Shown one piece after another: positions 51,875-60,264 of a stretch of DNA of 64,000 nt. This DNA comes from Selenomonadales bacterium (GTDB lineage Bacteria > Bacillota > UBA994). Every line of letters begins with the position of its first letter. Position 1 is the first letter of the stretch. The DNA lies in contig JAGXRZ010000020.1 of the NCBI GenBank assembly GCA_018335585.1, forward strand, positions 62,001 to 126,000. The letters run 5' to 3'. The notes under the pieces were generated by a model. It was not told the DNA's origin. It ran no database searches and worked only from the letters and a program-made list of their open reading frames with translations. Both the position numbers and the translations under genes were made by a program.

Positions 51875-52654
51875 TTAATCGCCTACTTTCTCGTAAAAGC
51901 AGCTGTGTATTCGCCTAAGTCTAAAGGCGCGGTGTGAGGGATAACTTTCTGTAGCCCCGGTGAACAGGACACCCCCGGGCAACAAGCAGTTGGAAAAGCG
52001 CTCTAACATCGCTAGCTTGGCTTCTTCGGTGAAATATATCGCTACGTTGCGGCACACGACCAAGTCGAACCGTTGTGGTATTACATCGCGCAATAAATCG
52101 TGGCGGGCAAACTCTATCATTGACTTTAGCTGGGGTTTAACTCGGTAACTGCCATTCTCCAAGTCAAAGTAGCTATTCCGGCGGCTATCGCCCACATTCC
52201 GCACATCAGCCGGGCTGTATAGACCTTGCGCCGCCTGATGCAATGCTCCCGCATCCAGGTCAGTAGCCCAGATGGCACGCTCGTGGGTGACTTGCGCCTC
52301 TCGAAGGGCTATGGCCAGAGAATAAGGTTCGGCGCCTATGGAGCAGCCTGCACTCCATACCCTCAGGCTCTTCTGTTTCGCCGTTAGGCGACTAAACACC
52401 TCTTGTTCCAGATAAATAAAGAGCTCGGGATTCCGGAAAAACTCTGACACATTGATGTCCAGAAAATCCACGAGGTGGCTTCGCTTTTCCTGGGAGGTTA
52501 TGTACTGCGTTAATCCTCCTGCGTCAGCAATAGAGTAACGCTGCATGTAACTGAGTAGCCGACGCTTAATCTGCGTTTCCTTATACAATGACAGGTCCAA
52601 GCCATGTTCATGCTTCAATTGCTGTGTAAAGCGAGCAAATTCTTGTTCGTTCAT
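51875..52654 (-). CDS. cheR: chemotaxis protein methyltransferase CheR
   Basis: SAM-dependent enzyme that methylates receptor glutamates. The 259-residue protein has the N-terminal helical CheR_N domain (YKETQIKRRLLSYMQRY), the SAM motif VWSAGCSIGAEPYSLA and VVCRNVAIYFTEEAK. ATG at 52654 overlaps the cheD stop as ATGA. In Bacillus cheR is not inside the fla/che operon, so its place here between cheD and cheC differs. Confidence 0.95.
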   Translation of the reverse strand: MNEQEFARFTQQLKHEHGLDLSLYKETQIKRRLLSYMQRYSIADAGGLTQYITSQEKRSHLVDFLDINVSEFFRNPELFIYLEQEVFSRLTAKQKSLRVWSAGCSIGAEPYSLAIALREAQVTHERAIWATDLDAGALHQAAQGLYSPADVRNVGDSRRNSYFDLENGSYRVKPQLKSMIEFARHDLLRDVIPQRFDLVVCRNVAIYFTEEAKLAMLERFSNCLLPGGVLFTGATESYPSHRAFRLRRIHSCFYEKVGD

Positions 52655-53124
52655 AAGGCTTTTTCACCGTGGCCCGCCGTGCGGACTGTGACTTTTCCCA
52701 AGCTGACGTCGAGCAAAACGGTACGCCCAACGCTCCCGCCTACGTCCTCAGCCACCACGGGCACAGCGAAGGCAGTGAGAATGACACGAGCTTGGATTAT
52801 ATTGCGGTCACCGATGTCAAACCCTGCGCGAGTCACGCCGTTAGCAAACATGCGTGCTCCGCCGACTAGGCGGGCTCGGAGCATCCTAGCTCCGCGCGCC
52901 CGCATTTCCGAAATGAGGGCAGGGATAGCCAAATCCGCGAATTTGTAAGGGTTACTGAAGCTAGTAAAGTCTCGACTATTAGGCAACATAACGTGGGCCA
53001 GCCCACCCAGTCGTACATCAGCGTCATACAATATCACACCCACACACGAGCCTAAGCCGCGCGTGACGAGAATTCCGGGGGCCACCGCCACCCTAAACTC
53101 ACCTATCCCTACGGGATACTCCAT
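52651..53124 (-). CDS. cheD: chemoreceptor glutamine deamidase CheD
   Basis: Deamidates receptor glutamines and stimulates CheC. The 157-residue protein has the catalytic Cys in GLGSCVGVILYD, the His in GGLAHVMLPNS, and the GGARMFANG loop that contacts CheC. ATG at 53124 has GGGAGG 7 nt upstream. It overlaps cheR, and its partner CheC is encoded one gene further on. Confidence 0.95.
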   Translation of the reverse strand: MEYPVGIGEFRVAVAPGILVTRGLGSCVGVILYDADVRLGGLAHVMLPNSRDFTSFSNPYKFADLAIPALISEMRARGARMLRARLVGGARMFANGVTRAGFDIGDRNIIQARVILTAFAVPVVAEDVGGSVGRTVLLDVSLGKVTVRTAGHGEKAL

Positions 53125-53139
53125 CCGTTATCCTCCCAG

Positions 53140-53883
53140 CTATCTCCTCAAGTCGGTGCTTCTCTCCCACATTTCATCGAGTGTGCGCACGGCGGCGGCA
53201 TTTGTCTGGTAGACCCGCTGTGCCCTGACGAGTGATGTCATCTCGTCCAACAGGGAAACATTACTTGCCTCAAGAAATCCCTGCTTGACTAGAGACTCGT
53301 CTGCTGTCGCCTCGCCGGAGTTGACTCCTTGCGCAAATACAAGCTGCCCCAGGTGGTTTAGTCCGGCAGGATTCACGAACGACACAATGCGGAGTTCCCC
53401 GCCTACGTTGACCGCTCCGTCCACCGCATAGGTTATTCTACCTTGAGAGTCTATGTCAATCACCTGCGCTGCTTGGGGAATCGTCACTCCCGGCACCACA
53501 TTGCCAGAGGAGTGTACCAAACGCCCAGCCGAGTCAAGCGAGAAACTCCCTCCGCGCACAAAAACGGACTGCTCCATGGGGTCAGCAAGCTCGAGGAACC
53601 CGGCGCCGACAAGAGCGATATCGAGGGCTCGCCCCGTCGGCACAAGGTCGCCTTGCGTAAACACGGTTTCGGGTCTGTACTCGACACCGTGTACAAACCT
53701 GCCTTGAGGGCTCGAAACGGGGACATTGCGTTCGTCAAGCGCCTGCACCAATAACTCGCTGAACGTGCCGCTTTGACGCTTGTGGCCTGCCGTCTTGGCG
53801 TTAGCAATGTTGCTACTGATTGCGGTCAGTCGATTCATTTGTGCCACAAGTCCGCTGACGCTGCGCTTTATACTCTGTAGCAT
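53140..53883 (-). CDS. flhP: flagellar hook-basal body protein (FlgG/FlhP type)
   Basis: A 247-residue rod/hook-family protein. The N-terminal flg_bb_rod motif is MNRLTAISSNIANAKTAGHKRQ and the C-terminal FlgG-type helix is VSLLDEMTSLVRAQRVYQTNAAAVRTLDE. It lies 11 nt after a second paralogue of the same family, as flhO-flhP do in Bacillus. ATG at 53883 has GGGAGGTGA. Which rod or hook segment it forms cannot be decided from the sequence alone. Confidence 0.9.
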   Translation of the reverse strand: MLQSIKRSVSGLVAQMNRLTAISSNIANAKTAGHKRQSGTFSELLVQALDERNVPVSSPQGRFVHGVEYRPETVFTQGDLVPTGRALDIALVGAGFLELADPMEQSVFVRGGSFSLDSAGRLVHSSGNVVPGVTIPQAAQVIDIDSQGRITYAVDGAVNVGGELRIVSFVNPAGLNHLGQLVFAQGVNSGEATADESLVKQGFLEASNVSLLDEMTSLVRAQRVYQTNAAAVRTLDEMWERSTDLRR

Positions 53884-53894
53884 GTTTCACCTCC

Positions 53895-54635
53895 CTACCG
53901 TACGCTGCCGATTTCCTTCGCTCTCTCCATGAGTTGGTCGTAGGTGGCCACAATCCTTTGCGCACTCTGAAAAATGCGGTTGGTGAGGAGCATGTCCACA
54001 ATTTCCTCGCCTATATCGACGTTAGATTGCTCCAGCATAAACTGATGCACTCTACCTTCTCCGGCGACGCTAATCAGGCCATCGCCCTGGAACTGACCGT
54101 TAACATCGCGCACTAGACCGCTAAGGTCCGGAAAGTCAACCAGAAGAAGCTGTCCTGCGGGCGCACCGCCTAGCAAGACCTCACCGCTTGGCAGAATCTG
54201 CAGCTGCCTACCGCCCGCAGCTAAGGGTGTTCTGTCAGAGAGCAGTAATCTTCCGCCACGTGCATCAACCACATTGCCGTTCGCATCAAGCCGAAAGTCG
54301 CCGGCACGCGTGTAGCGAACGCCTTCGGTAGTCTGTACGGCGAAGAAGCCCTGTCCGCTGAGGGCGAGGTGGTAAGGCGAATGCGACTCGACAAGTTGGC
54401 CTTGCCTGTGGTCGGTTACCGATGCACTGAGAGCCGTGCGTGTCACCGGTGCGCCAAGGGACCGCTTCTGTCCTGCCAGTTGTGCAACCCACATGGTCTC
54501 CGAAAAGACTTCTTCTGCCACATCGTCGCGTTTGAACCCGGGCGTCTCAGCGTTTGAGACATTGCCGCTGATCATTTCCTGTCGCGTCTTAGCAATTACC
54601 ATGGCCGATGTAGCCTGATACAGACCGCGAAGCAA
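53895..54635 (-). CDS. flhO: flagellar hook-basal body protein (FlgF/FlhO type)
   Basis: A 246-residue rod-family protein, paralogue of the next gene. It has the N-terminal motif TRQEMISGNVSNAETPGFKRDD, a central SGQGFFAVQTTEGVRYTRAGDF segment typical of FlgF/FlgG, and the C-terminal helix QSNVDIGEEIVDMLLTNRIFQSAQ. The start is TTG at 54635 with AAGGAG 9 nt upstream. It lies 6 nt below the DUF6115 gene. Confidence 0.9.
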   Translation of the reverse strand: MLRGLYQATSAMVIAKTRQEMISGNVSNAETPGFKRDDVAEEVFSETMWVAQLAGQKRSLGAPVTRTALSASVTDHRQGQLVESHSPYHLALSGQGFFAVQTTEGVRYTRAGDFRLDANGNVVDARGGRLLLSDRTPLAAGGRQLQILPSGEVLLGGAPAGQLLLVDFPDLSGLVRDVNGQFQGDGLISVAGEGRVHQFMLEQSNVDIGEEIVDMLLTNRIFQSAQRIVATYDQLMERAKEIGSVR

Positions 54636-54641
54636 ATCGAC

Positions 54642-54977
54642 TCACTCCTTCCCGTGCAGGCGTGTTAATAGCTCTACTTGTCCGAGGGGCACACCTGTTT
54701 CTTGCGATATTTTGGCACAGTCCCAACCCTCGCGGTAGAGTGCTAGAACCCGCTCTTGTTTCCCGCTGGGGGCGTTTACTTTGCGCGTGCGACTAGTACG
54801 GGTTGGGGCGCCTAGAGAACTAACGCCCACAGAAGTTAGAGCCGCTAACTGCTCCTCAAGCACTTGCACTCGCTGCAGAAGTGCCTCATCCGGAACAGCT
54901 GCTCTTGTGCCCTGCAAGTAAAGATAGCAGACAACTCCGCCCGTTACAACACCCACTATAAAAAACACCAGATTCAC
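54642..54977 (-). CDS. DUF6115/SwrB-like small membrane protein
   Basis: A 111-residue protein with one N-terminal membrane helix (about 3-22), a short coiled coil (about 30-50), a basic linker, and a C-terminal helix-turn-helix-like segment (RVLALYREGWDCAKISQETG). It lies directly after sigD, the position of swrB in Bacillus, and has the same overall layout; SwrB promotes flagellar basal-body activation. Sequence identity to SwrB is not obvious, so the functional link is by position and architecture. GTG at 54977 has GAGGAG 7 nt upstream. Confidence 0.8.
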   Translation of the reverse strand: MNLVFFIVGVVTGGVVCYLYLQGTRAAVPDEALLQRVQVLEEQLAALTSVGVSSLGAPTRTSRTRKVNAPSGKQERVLALYREGWDCAKISQETGVPLGQVELLTRLHGKE

Positions 54978-54981
54978 GACT

Positions 54982-55689
54982 TCACTCCTCGCGATGTGTG
55001 CGACATAGGTTGCGTCGCAGCGACTCGATGGCTCGACTATGCAGTTGGGACACGCGTCCCTCCGTTACGCCAAAAACACAGGCAATCTCCTTTAGGGTCA
55101 GCTCTTCCACGTAGTAGAGCGCCAGCATTTCGCGATCCCGCGGCGCAAGCTTCCCGAGCGAAGCTGTAAGCGCTTGCATCAGCTCACCTTCTAGTACTAC
55201 GCGCACGGGATCGGGGCTGTCGGCTGAGCCTACTACCTGCGTTACCTGCAATTCCTCCCCATCTGCAGAAAACAGCACGCGATCGAGTGAAACCACGGAA
55301 CGTAAGGCCATGTGCGCCACTAGCGCGTGAACTTCCGGAACAGAGAGTTCTAGTTCTTCTGCCATGCGTTCTGCTGTGATGTCTCCTCCCGCGGCGAGGA
55401 GCTTCTCCTCGACCTCGCGATACTGGCTTATCCGCTCGTTGACTACGCGCGGGCTAAAACTAAGCGAACGAATGGAGTCAAGCATTGCGCCGCGAATGCG
55501 CCGATAGGCAAAACTCGCAAAACTTGTCTCGCGTGTGGAGTCGTACTTCTCCGCTGCCTCCAAAAGGCCAATTACGCCGTGGGCAACGAGGTCTTCCCTA
55601 TCGATGACTTCCGGCGAGGGAATGTAGATGCGACCTGCAATTCTGCGGACCAAAGGCAAGTACGAGAGAACTAAATCGTCCCTTTCCAT
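54982..55689 (-). CDS. sigD: flagellar/motility sigma factor SigD (FliA family)
   Basis: Sigma-28 family factor of 235 residues for late flagellar and chemotaxis genes. Region 2 (YLPLVRRIAGRIY, DLVAHGVIGLLEAAEKYD, FASFAYRRIRGAMLDSIR), region 3 and region 4 (LTLKEIACVFGVTEGRVSQLHSRAIESLRR) are all present. ATG at 55689 has GAGG 6 nt upstream. It lies one base after the PilZ gene. No FlgM anti-sigma gene is in the window. Confidence 0.96.
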   Translation of the reverse strand: MERDDLVLSYLPLVRRIAGRIYIPSPEVIDREDLVAHGVIGLLEAAEKYDSTRETSFASFAYRRIRGAMLDSIRSLSFSPRVVNERISQYREVEEKLLAAGGDITAERMAEELELSVPEVHALVAHMALRSVVSLDRVLFSADGEELQVTQVVGSADSPDPVRVVLEGELMQALTASLGKLAPRDREMLALYYVEELTLKEIACVFGVTEGRVSQLHSRAIESLRRNLCRTHREE

Positions 55690-55690
55690 G

Positions 55691-56335
55691 CTATACCTCT
55701 AGCTTCCGACGTCCGGACAGCATGCGCTCAAAGACATAACCCACAATGAGGTCTTGTGTAGCTTCAGGCAGAGCTTCGAAGCGAATGCCGCTGTGATATG
55801 TAGTCGGGCCAATCCCGTCGGCTCGCTCGACGCGAGCCACGCGGCCCCGCACCAAAAGCGGACCATCTTCTTTGCGTAGCGTGAACTGCAACTGAACTTC
55901 CTGCCCCACACTCAGAGCGAATCTATGGGAAATCCTTGCCCCTCCCCCGCTTAAGTCAAGTAGGTAGCCTTTGTGCCACTCGCTTTCGCCCGTAGTCCGA
56001 AACAACTGCGGTATCAAGACCGGCAATCGCACAAAAGCGCGCCTCTGAATCCTAACGAATCCTGTGGGATGCGAGAGATAGTACAAGGGGACGCTTTTCA
56101 TCTCACGGCGGATGACATTAGCGGTAAAGCCATACTGTGCTTGCGTCTCTTTGTCGGTGAACATGCACTTCACCTGCTCATCTGGGCGCAAAACATGCAC
56201 GTCCGCTCCGGCAAAAATCGAAGAGACAGCGAAGCTCTCCGCGTTTACTTCCTCGATACGCGTAACCCAAGTAAGGGCACTGTCTTCTCGCCAAATCTCA
56301 AGCTTAAGTCCGACTCGGAGTCTTGGTACGGCCAT
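55691..56335 (-). CDS. PilZ-domain c-di-GMP receptor (YcgR/MotI-like)
   Basis: A 214-residue protein with an N-terminal YcgR-type domain (about 1-95) and a C-terminal PilZ domain. The c-di-GMP motif is complete: RRAFVR (RxxxR) and LDLSGGGARIS (DxSxxG). Proteins of this type slow or stop the flagellar motor when c-di-GMP is high; the setting between flhG and sigD supports a motility role. The ORF opens at 56434, but GGAGG lies just before ATG at 56335, 1 nt after the flhG stop. Confidence 0.92.
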   Translation of the reverse strand: MAVPRLRVGLKLEIWREDSALTWVTRIEEVNAESFAVSSIFAGADVHVLRPDEQVKCMFTDKETQAQYGFTANVIRREMKSVPLYYLSHPTGFVRIQRRAFVRLPVLIPQLFRTTGESEWHKGYLLDLSGGGARISHRFALSVGQEVQLQFTLRKEDGPLLVRGRVARVERADGIGPTTYHSGIRFEALPEATQDLIVGYVFERMLSGRRKLEV

Positions 56336-56336
56336 A

Positions 56337-57197
56337 TCATCTGCCTCCAAACAGGCGCTTAAGTCCGAGCAATAAACCCCGCTCCGCCACCGGTTGAACT
56401 GCCTCTCCGGCCAGAGTGCGCGCAATGGCATCAACCTGCCTGCTCGGCATGCTATCCGGATGGCTCAAAATAAACGGGTGCTGTCTCCGCACAGCTTGGC
56501 TAACTATGACGTCATCTGACACTACTCCGATGAACCGCAGCTTGTGACGGAGAAAACGCTCGGCGAGCGTCATAAAGCGCTCACCAGTCGCTCGGCCATC
56601 CTCGATACTAAGCGAACGGTTGACCACAAGAGCAATGCTGTGCGCCGCGCGAGTTGAGACCAACAGCTTGACCAACGCATACGCATCGGCAATGGACGTA
56701 GGCTCGGGCGTAACCACTACGATGACCTCATCGGCGAGATTAGCGAAAGCAAGCACGTTGCGCGAGATACCCGCGCCTGTGTCAAAAATGAGAAAGTCCG
56801 TGTTATGCTCAAGCGTAGCCAGCTCAGCTATCAGACGCTCACGTTCGTCCGGGCTCATGTTAGCCATCTCTTGCACGCCTGAAGCAGAGGGCACAATTCG
56901 CAAGCCGTATGGGCCGAAACCAATGATGTCCTCTAAGCGTTTTTCCCCTTTGATGACATGCTCCAAGTCATGCTCAAAGTACTGCCCGAGTACGACGTCT
57001 ACGTTGGCGAGCCCTAAATCTGCATCTACGATGGTAGTCGTCTTGCCGTTGCGGGATAGCGCAATGCCTAAGTTGACGACGAGGTTAGTCTTGCCTACTC
57101 CGCCTTTGCCGCTAACAATAGTAATGACCTTCGCCCGTGGGCGTGGCTGTGCTTTGCCGACGAGTTGGCGCAAGATATGAGCTTGGTCCCACTTCAT
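56337..57197 (-). CDS. flhG: MinD-like ATPase FlhG (YlxH)
   Basis: A 286-residue P-loop ATPase of the MinD/ParA class that controls flagellar number and C-ring assembly. It has the deviant Walker A SGKGGVGKTNLVVNL, TTIVDADLGLANVDVVLG and the FDTGAGISRNVLAF Walker B region. The C-terminal amphipathic helix (LLLGLKRLFGG) fits membrane attachment. Its ATG overlaps the flhF stop as ATGA, so the FlhF GTPase and its activator FlhG are made together. Confidence 0.95.
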   Translation of the reverse strand: MKWDQAHILRQLVGKAQPRPRAKVITIVSGKGGVGKTNLVVNLGIALSRNGKTTTIVDADLGLANVDVVLGQYFEHDLEHVIKGEKRLEDIIGFGPYGLRIVPSASGVQEMANMSPDERERLIAELATLEHNTDFLIFDTGAGISRNVLAFANLADEVIVVVTPEPTSIADAYALVKLLVSTRAAHSIALVVNRSLSIEDGRATGERFMTLAERFLRHKLRFIGVVSDDVIVSQAVRRQHPFILSHPDSMPSRQVDAIARTLAGEAVQPVAERGLLLGLKRLFGGR

Positions 57198-58234
57198 ATA
57201 GTCACCCCCAAGACTAAGCGAGCGAGCTCCTGTGGATGAGCTTCGCGTATGTCCTCAGGTACGTTCTGACCATTAGTTAAGTAGGCTACCGGAATCGAAG
57301 TGCGGTAGCACAAATCGACGATTCCACCGAGGCTTTCAGTCTCATCACACTTCGTAAAGATTGCGGCGCTGAGGCCTAACTCACAATAAGTCTTGTAAAT
57401 AGCCAGCAAGTCACGGCTCTTGGTTGTGGAACTAAGCACTAAGTATTTTTCTAGATCAGGTACGCCGTCAAAGTAGGCACGCATCTCAGACACATGCAAG
57501 GGCTTGCGCGCAGAGCGCCCGGTAGTGTCGATAAATATAGCATCCTTGGTCTTAAACTCGGTTAGAGCGTCGCCTAGCTCCGAGGGGGCTCCAACCACAG
57601 CCACCGGCAGTCCAATAATGTCTCCATAGACTCTCAGTTGCTCGACCGCCCCGATGCGAAATGTGTCTATAGTGATTAACGCGACCTTCTTTTGCTCCTG
57701 CAGTGCCTGCTGCGCGGCCAACTTAGCGATGGTCGTAGTCTTGCCGACTCCCGTAGGCCCAACAAAAGCTTGGATGCGTTTGCGCTTGCCTTTGGGGCGT
57801 TCATAGGGCGAAAAACACTTGGCCAGTCGTTCTAGTACACGCTTTTCTTCTTCGGCCGGTTTGTCACCTGCTCCGAGCTGCTCGCACAGCAGTGCGATGA
57901 CCTCGGGACTAAGGTCAGCAAGGCGAAAGCGTTCGGCCCATCTCGCGGGCGTGACTCCCTTAGCCGAAGTCCTAGCAGAAGCGGCTCCCATGCCGCTTAG
58001 CATAGCTTTAATCTCCATTAGCTCGCTGCGAAGCGCATCGTCCGGTTCCAAACGAGACTCTGCCACCCGCTCGACAGCAGCGGTTACTTCAACTTTAGCC
58101 GGTCGAAACCATCCCAAGATGCCTGGTTCCCTCACAGTGCGCGAACTGACAATTACGGCTTCGGGGCCTAGTTCCTTGCGCAGCATGTGGAGGGCTATCT
58201 GCATGTCTTTGGCAACAACCTTCTTGATTCTCAC
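57194..58234 (-). CDS. flhF: SRP-type GTPase FlhF
   Basis: Signal-recognition-particle-like GTPase that positions flagella. The 346-residue protein has a basic N-terminal segment, an N domain and the NG GTPase core with GPTGVGKTTTIAKLAAQQA, ALITIDTFRIGAVEQL, IFIDTTGRS and TKCDETESLGG. GTG at 58234 overlaps the flhA stop (GTGA). It lies between flhA and flhG in the conserved order. Confidence 0.96.
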   Translation of the reverse strand: MRIKKVVAKDMQIALHMLRKELGPEAVIVSSRTVREPGILGWFRPAKVEVTAAVERVAESRLEPDDALRSELMEIKAMLSGMGAASARTSAKGVTPARWAERFRLADLSPEVIALLCEQLGAGDKPAEEEKRVLERLAKCFSPYERPKGKRKRIQAFVGPTGVGKTTTIAKLAAQQALQEQKKVALITIDTFRIGAVEQLRVYGDIIGLPVAVVGAPSELGDALTEFKTKDAIFIDTTGRSARKPLHVSEMRAYFDGVPDLEKYLVLSSTTKSRDLLAIYKTYCELGLSAAIFTKCDETESLGGIVDLCYRTSIPVAYLTNGQNVPEDIREAHPQELARLVLGVTI

Positions 58235-60264
58235 TCTAAGCCCACCGCCCCCATCGACTCAACTTCTACATCTCCGCTCACTTCGCTAGGGGAAAGAATG
58301 GTCAGCGAAGGAAAGTGGCGTTGCGTCAGCCTACGCATGGGCAATCGTAACCTGCTCGGCACCAGCAAGACCGGCAAACGGCCATCCGCAAGACCGGCTC
58401 GCTCTAGGTTCTTCCCTAATCGCTCGAAGAACAGCTGTAGTTTGCTCGGTTCAAGTATGATGTGCCCCCCGCCGGATGCTGTTATTGATTCTAGCAGTTG
58501 CTGCTCCAAGCGCGGATGTAGCGTAAGCACGTGAATAACGCCTTTATCCGCCGCTGCGTGGCTAATCGTACGCGCCAAAGCATGCCTGACGCTTTCTAGC
58601 AGGAAATCTGGGTCGCGGGATGTACGCACATTATCCGCGATGGCCTCAAGTATCCCTACCATATCGCGAATGCTTACTCCCTCTTGCAGTAGTCCCTGCA
58701 GCACCTTCTGCACATCCCCTAGCGCCACTTGCTCATGCCCTATCTCTTCAATCACAGCGGGGTTAAGTTCTTTGACTTTGTCTAGTAGTTCTCTGACTTC
58801 CTGCCTGCCTAGCAGTTCATGCGCGTGACGCTTTATGATCTCGCTTAAGTGGGTCACGAGTACGGTCGTACAGTCTACCACGGTGAGCCCCAGAATCTCG
58901 GCTCTCTCGCGCTCATGTACGCTTATCCAGCGGGCGGGGAGACCAAACGTAGGCTCCTTGGTATCTATGCCGGGGACGTCAATTCTTCCTCCGGCATAGT
59001 CCATGGCTAGGAGCGATTGCGGCTGCAACTCGCCCACGGCAACCTGATTACCGCGAATCTTAATGGCGTACTGATTAGGCTTCAACTGCAAATTATCCCT
59101 TATACGGATAGGCCTTATAAACACGCCGTGCTCGGTAATACAGCGGCGCCTAATGGCCGCGAGCCGTTCTAATAAATCGCCTCCGTAACTCCCATCGGTG
59201 AGGCGGACGAGACCAAAGCCTATTTCGATGTCTAACTGCTCATGCGAGAGGAGCGTCAGCACGTTTTCCGGCTCGGCAGGGCGCGCTGCCGCGGCGGGCG
59301 CAGGGCGCAGAGCTTTTTCGCGCTCCTCTGCGTGCAGTACATACGCCAAGTACCCTGTTGCTCCCGCCACCGCCAAGAAGGGAACGGCAGGCAACGCGGG
59401 AACGAGGCCTAGGCCGGCAATTAGCACAGAGGTCATGCCAATAACTTTGGAGCGGGAGAAGAGCTGAGTTGAGAGTTCGGTGCCAAAACCGTAGTCGGTG
59501 TTTGCCCGTGTCACCAGAATACCTGTAGCCGTAGATATCAACAGAGCGGGCAGTTGGCTGACCAGCCCGTCACCCACAGTAAGCGAAACGTATGTCGTGA
59601 CGGCACGCTGCCATGGCCAACCGAGCTGGGCCATGCCTACGACAAGTCCGCCGAGAATGTTGATCAGAGTAATGACGATGCCGGCGATGGCGTCACCCTT
59701 AACGAACTTACTCGCACCGTCCATGGCTCCATAAAAGTCCGCTTCGCGCTGCAGGCTTCTGCGCCGCTCTCGCGCTTGCTCTTCGTTAATTAATCCTGAG
59801 TTAAGGTCGGCGTCAACCGCCATCTGTTTGCCTGGCATCGCGTCAAGCGTAAACCGCGCCGCGACCTCGGCCACGCGACCGGCGCCATTGGTTATCACCA
59901 CGAACTGAATAACGGTAATAATGATAAAGATGACTATACCGACAACATAATTTCCCCCCACCACAAAGTCACCAAATGCGGCGATTACCGCACCTGCTGC
60001 TCCGGCGGAGAGAATTAGGCGAGTAGAGGCCACGTTTAGTGACAGTCGCAGCAGTGTCGTAACCAAGAGCAAAGTCGGAAACACGCTAAGCTGCAGCACA
60101 TTGGTGGTAAAGAGCGTGGTGAGAAAGATTAGGATGCTGATACTAATGTTGATGATCAGGAGAAAGTCGAGAACGCCTGCCTGCATGGGGATGATAATGA
60201 TAAATATCGTCCCAATCACCAAGGAGGCTATAATTACGTCGGTGTAGCGCAGGAGTGCACGCAC
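58231..60264 (-). CDS. flhA: flagellar export gate protein FlhA
   Basis: Main channel and chaperone-docking protein of the flagellar type III export gate (677 residues). The N-terminal half has about eight membrane helices and the FHIPEP-type cytoplasmic loop (TLDAMPGKQMAVDADLNSG); the C-terminal half is the soluble docking domain (from about residue 330). GTG at 60264 has AAGGAGG 9 nt upstream, directly after flhB. Confidence 0.97.
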   Translation of the reverse strand: MRALLRYTDVIIASLVIGTIFIIIIPMQAGVLDFLLIINISISILIFLTTLFTTNVLQLSVFPTLLLVTTLLRLSLNVASTRLILSAGAAGAVIAAFGDFVVGGNYVVGIVIFIIITVIQFVVITNGAGRVAEVAARFTLDAMPGKQMAVDADLNSGLINEEQARERRRSLQREADFYGAMDGASKFVKGDAIAGIVITLINILGGLVVGMAQLGWPWQRAVTTYVSLTVGDGLVSQLPALLISTATGILVTRANTDYGFGTELSTQLFSRSKVIGMTSVLIAGLGLVPALPAVPFLAVAGATGYLAYVLHAEEREKALRPAPAAAARPAEPENVLTLLSHEQLDIEIGFGLVRLTDGSYGGDLLERLAAIRRRCITEHGVFIRPIRIRDNLQLKPNQYAIKIRGNQVAVGELQPQSLLAMDYAGGRIDVPGIDTKEPTFGLPARWISVHERERAEILGLTVVDCTTVLVTHLSEIIKRHAHELLGRQEVRELLDKVKELNPAVIEEIGHEQVALGDVQKVLQGLLQEGVSIRDMVGILEAIADNVRTSRDPDFLLESVRHALARTISHAAADKGVIHVLTLHPRLEQQLLESITASGGGHIILEPSKLQLFFERLGKNLERAGLADGRLPVLLVPSRLRLPMRRLTQRHFPSLTILSPSEVSGDVEVESMGAVGLE

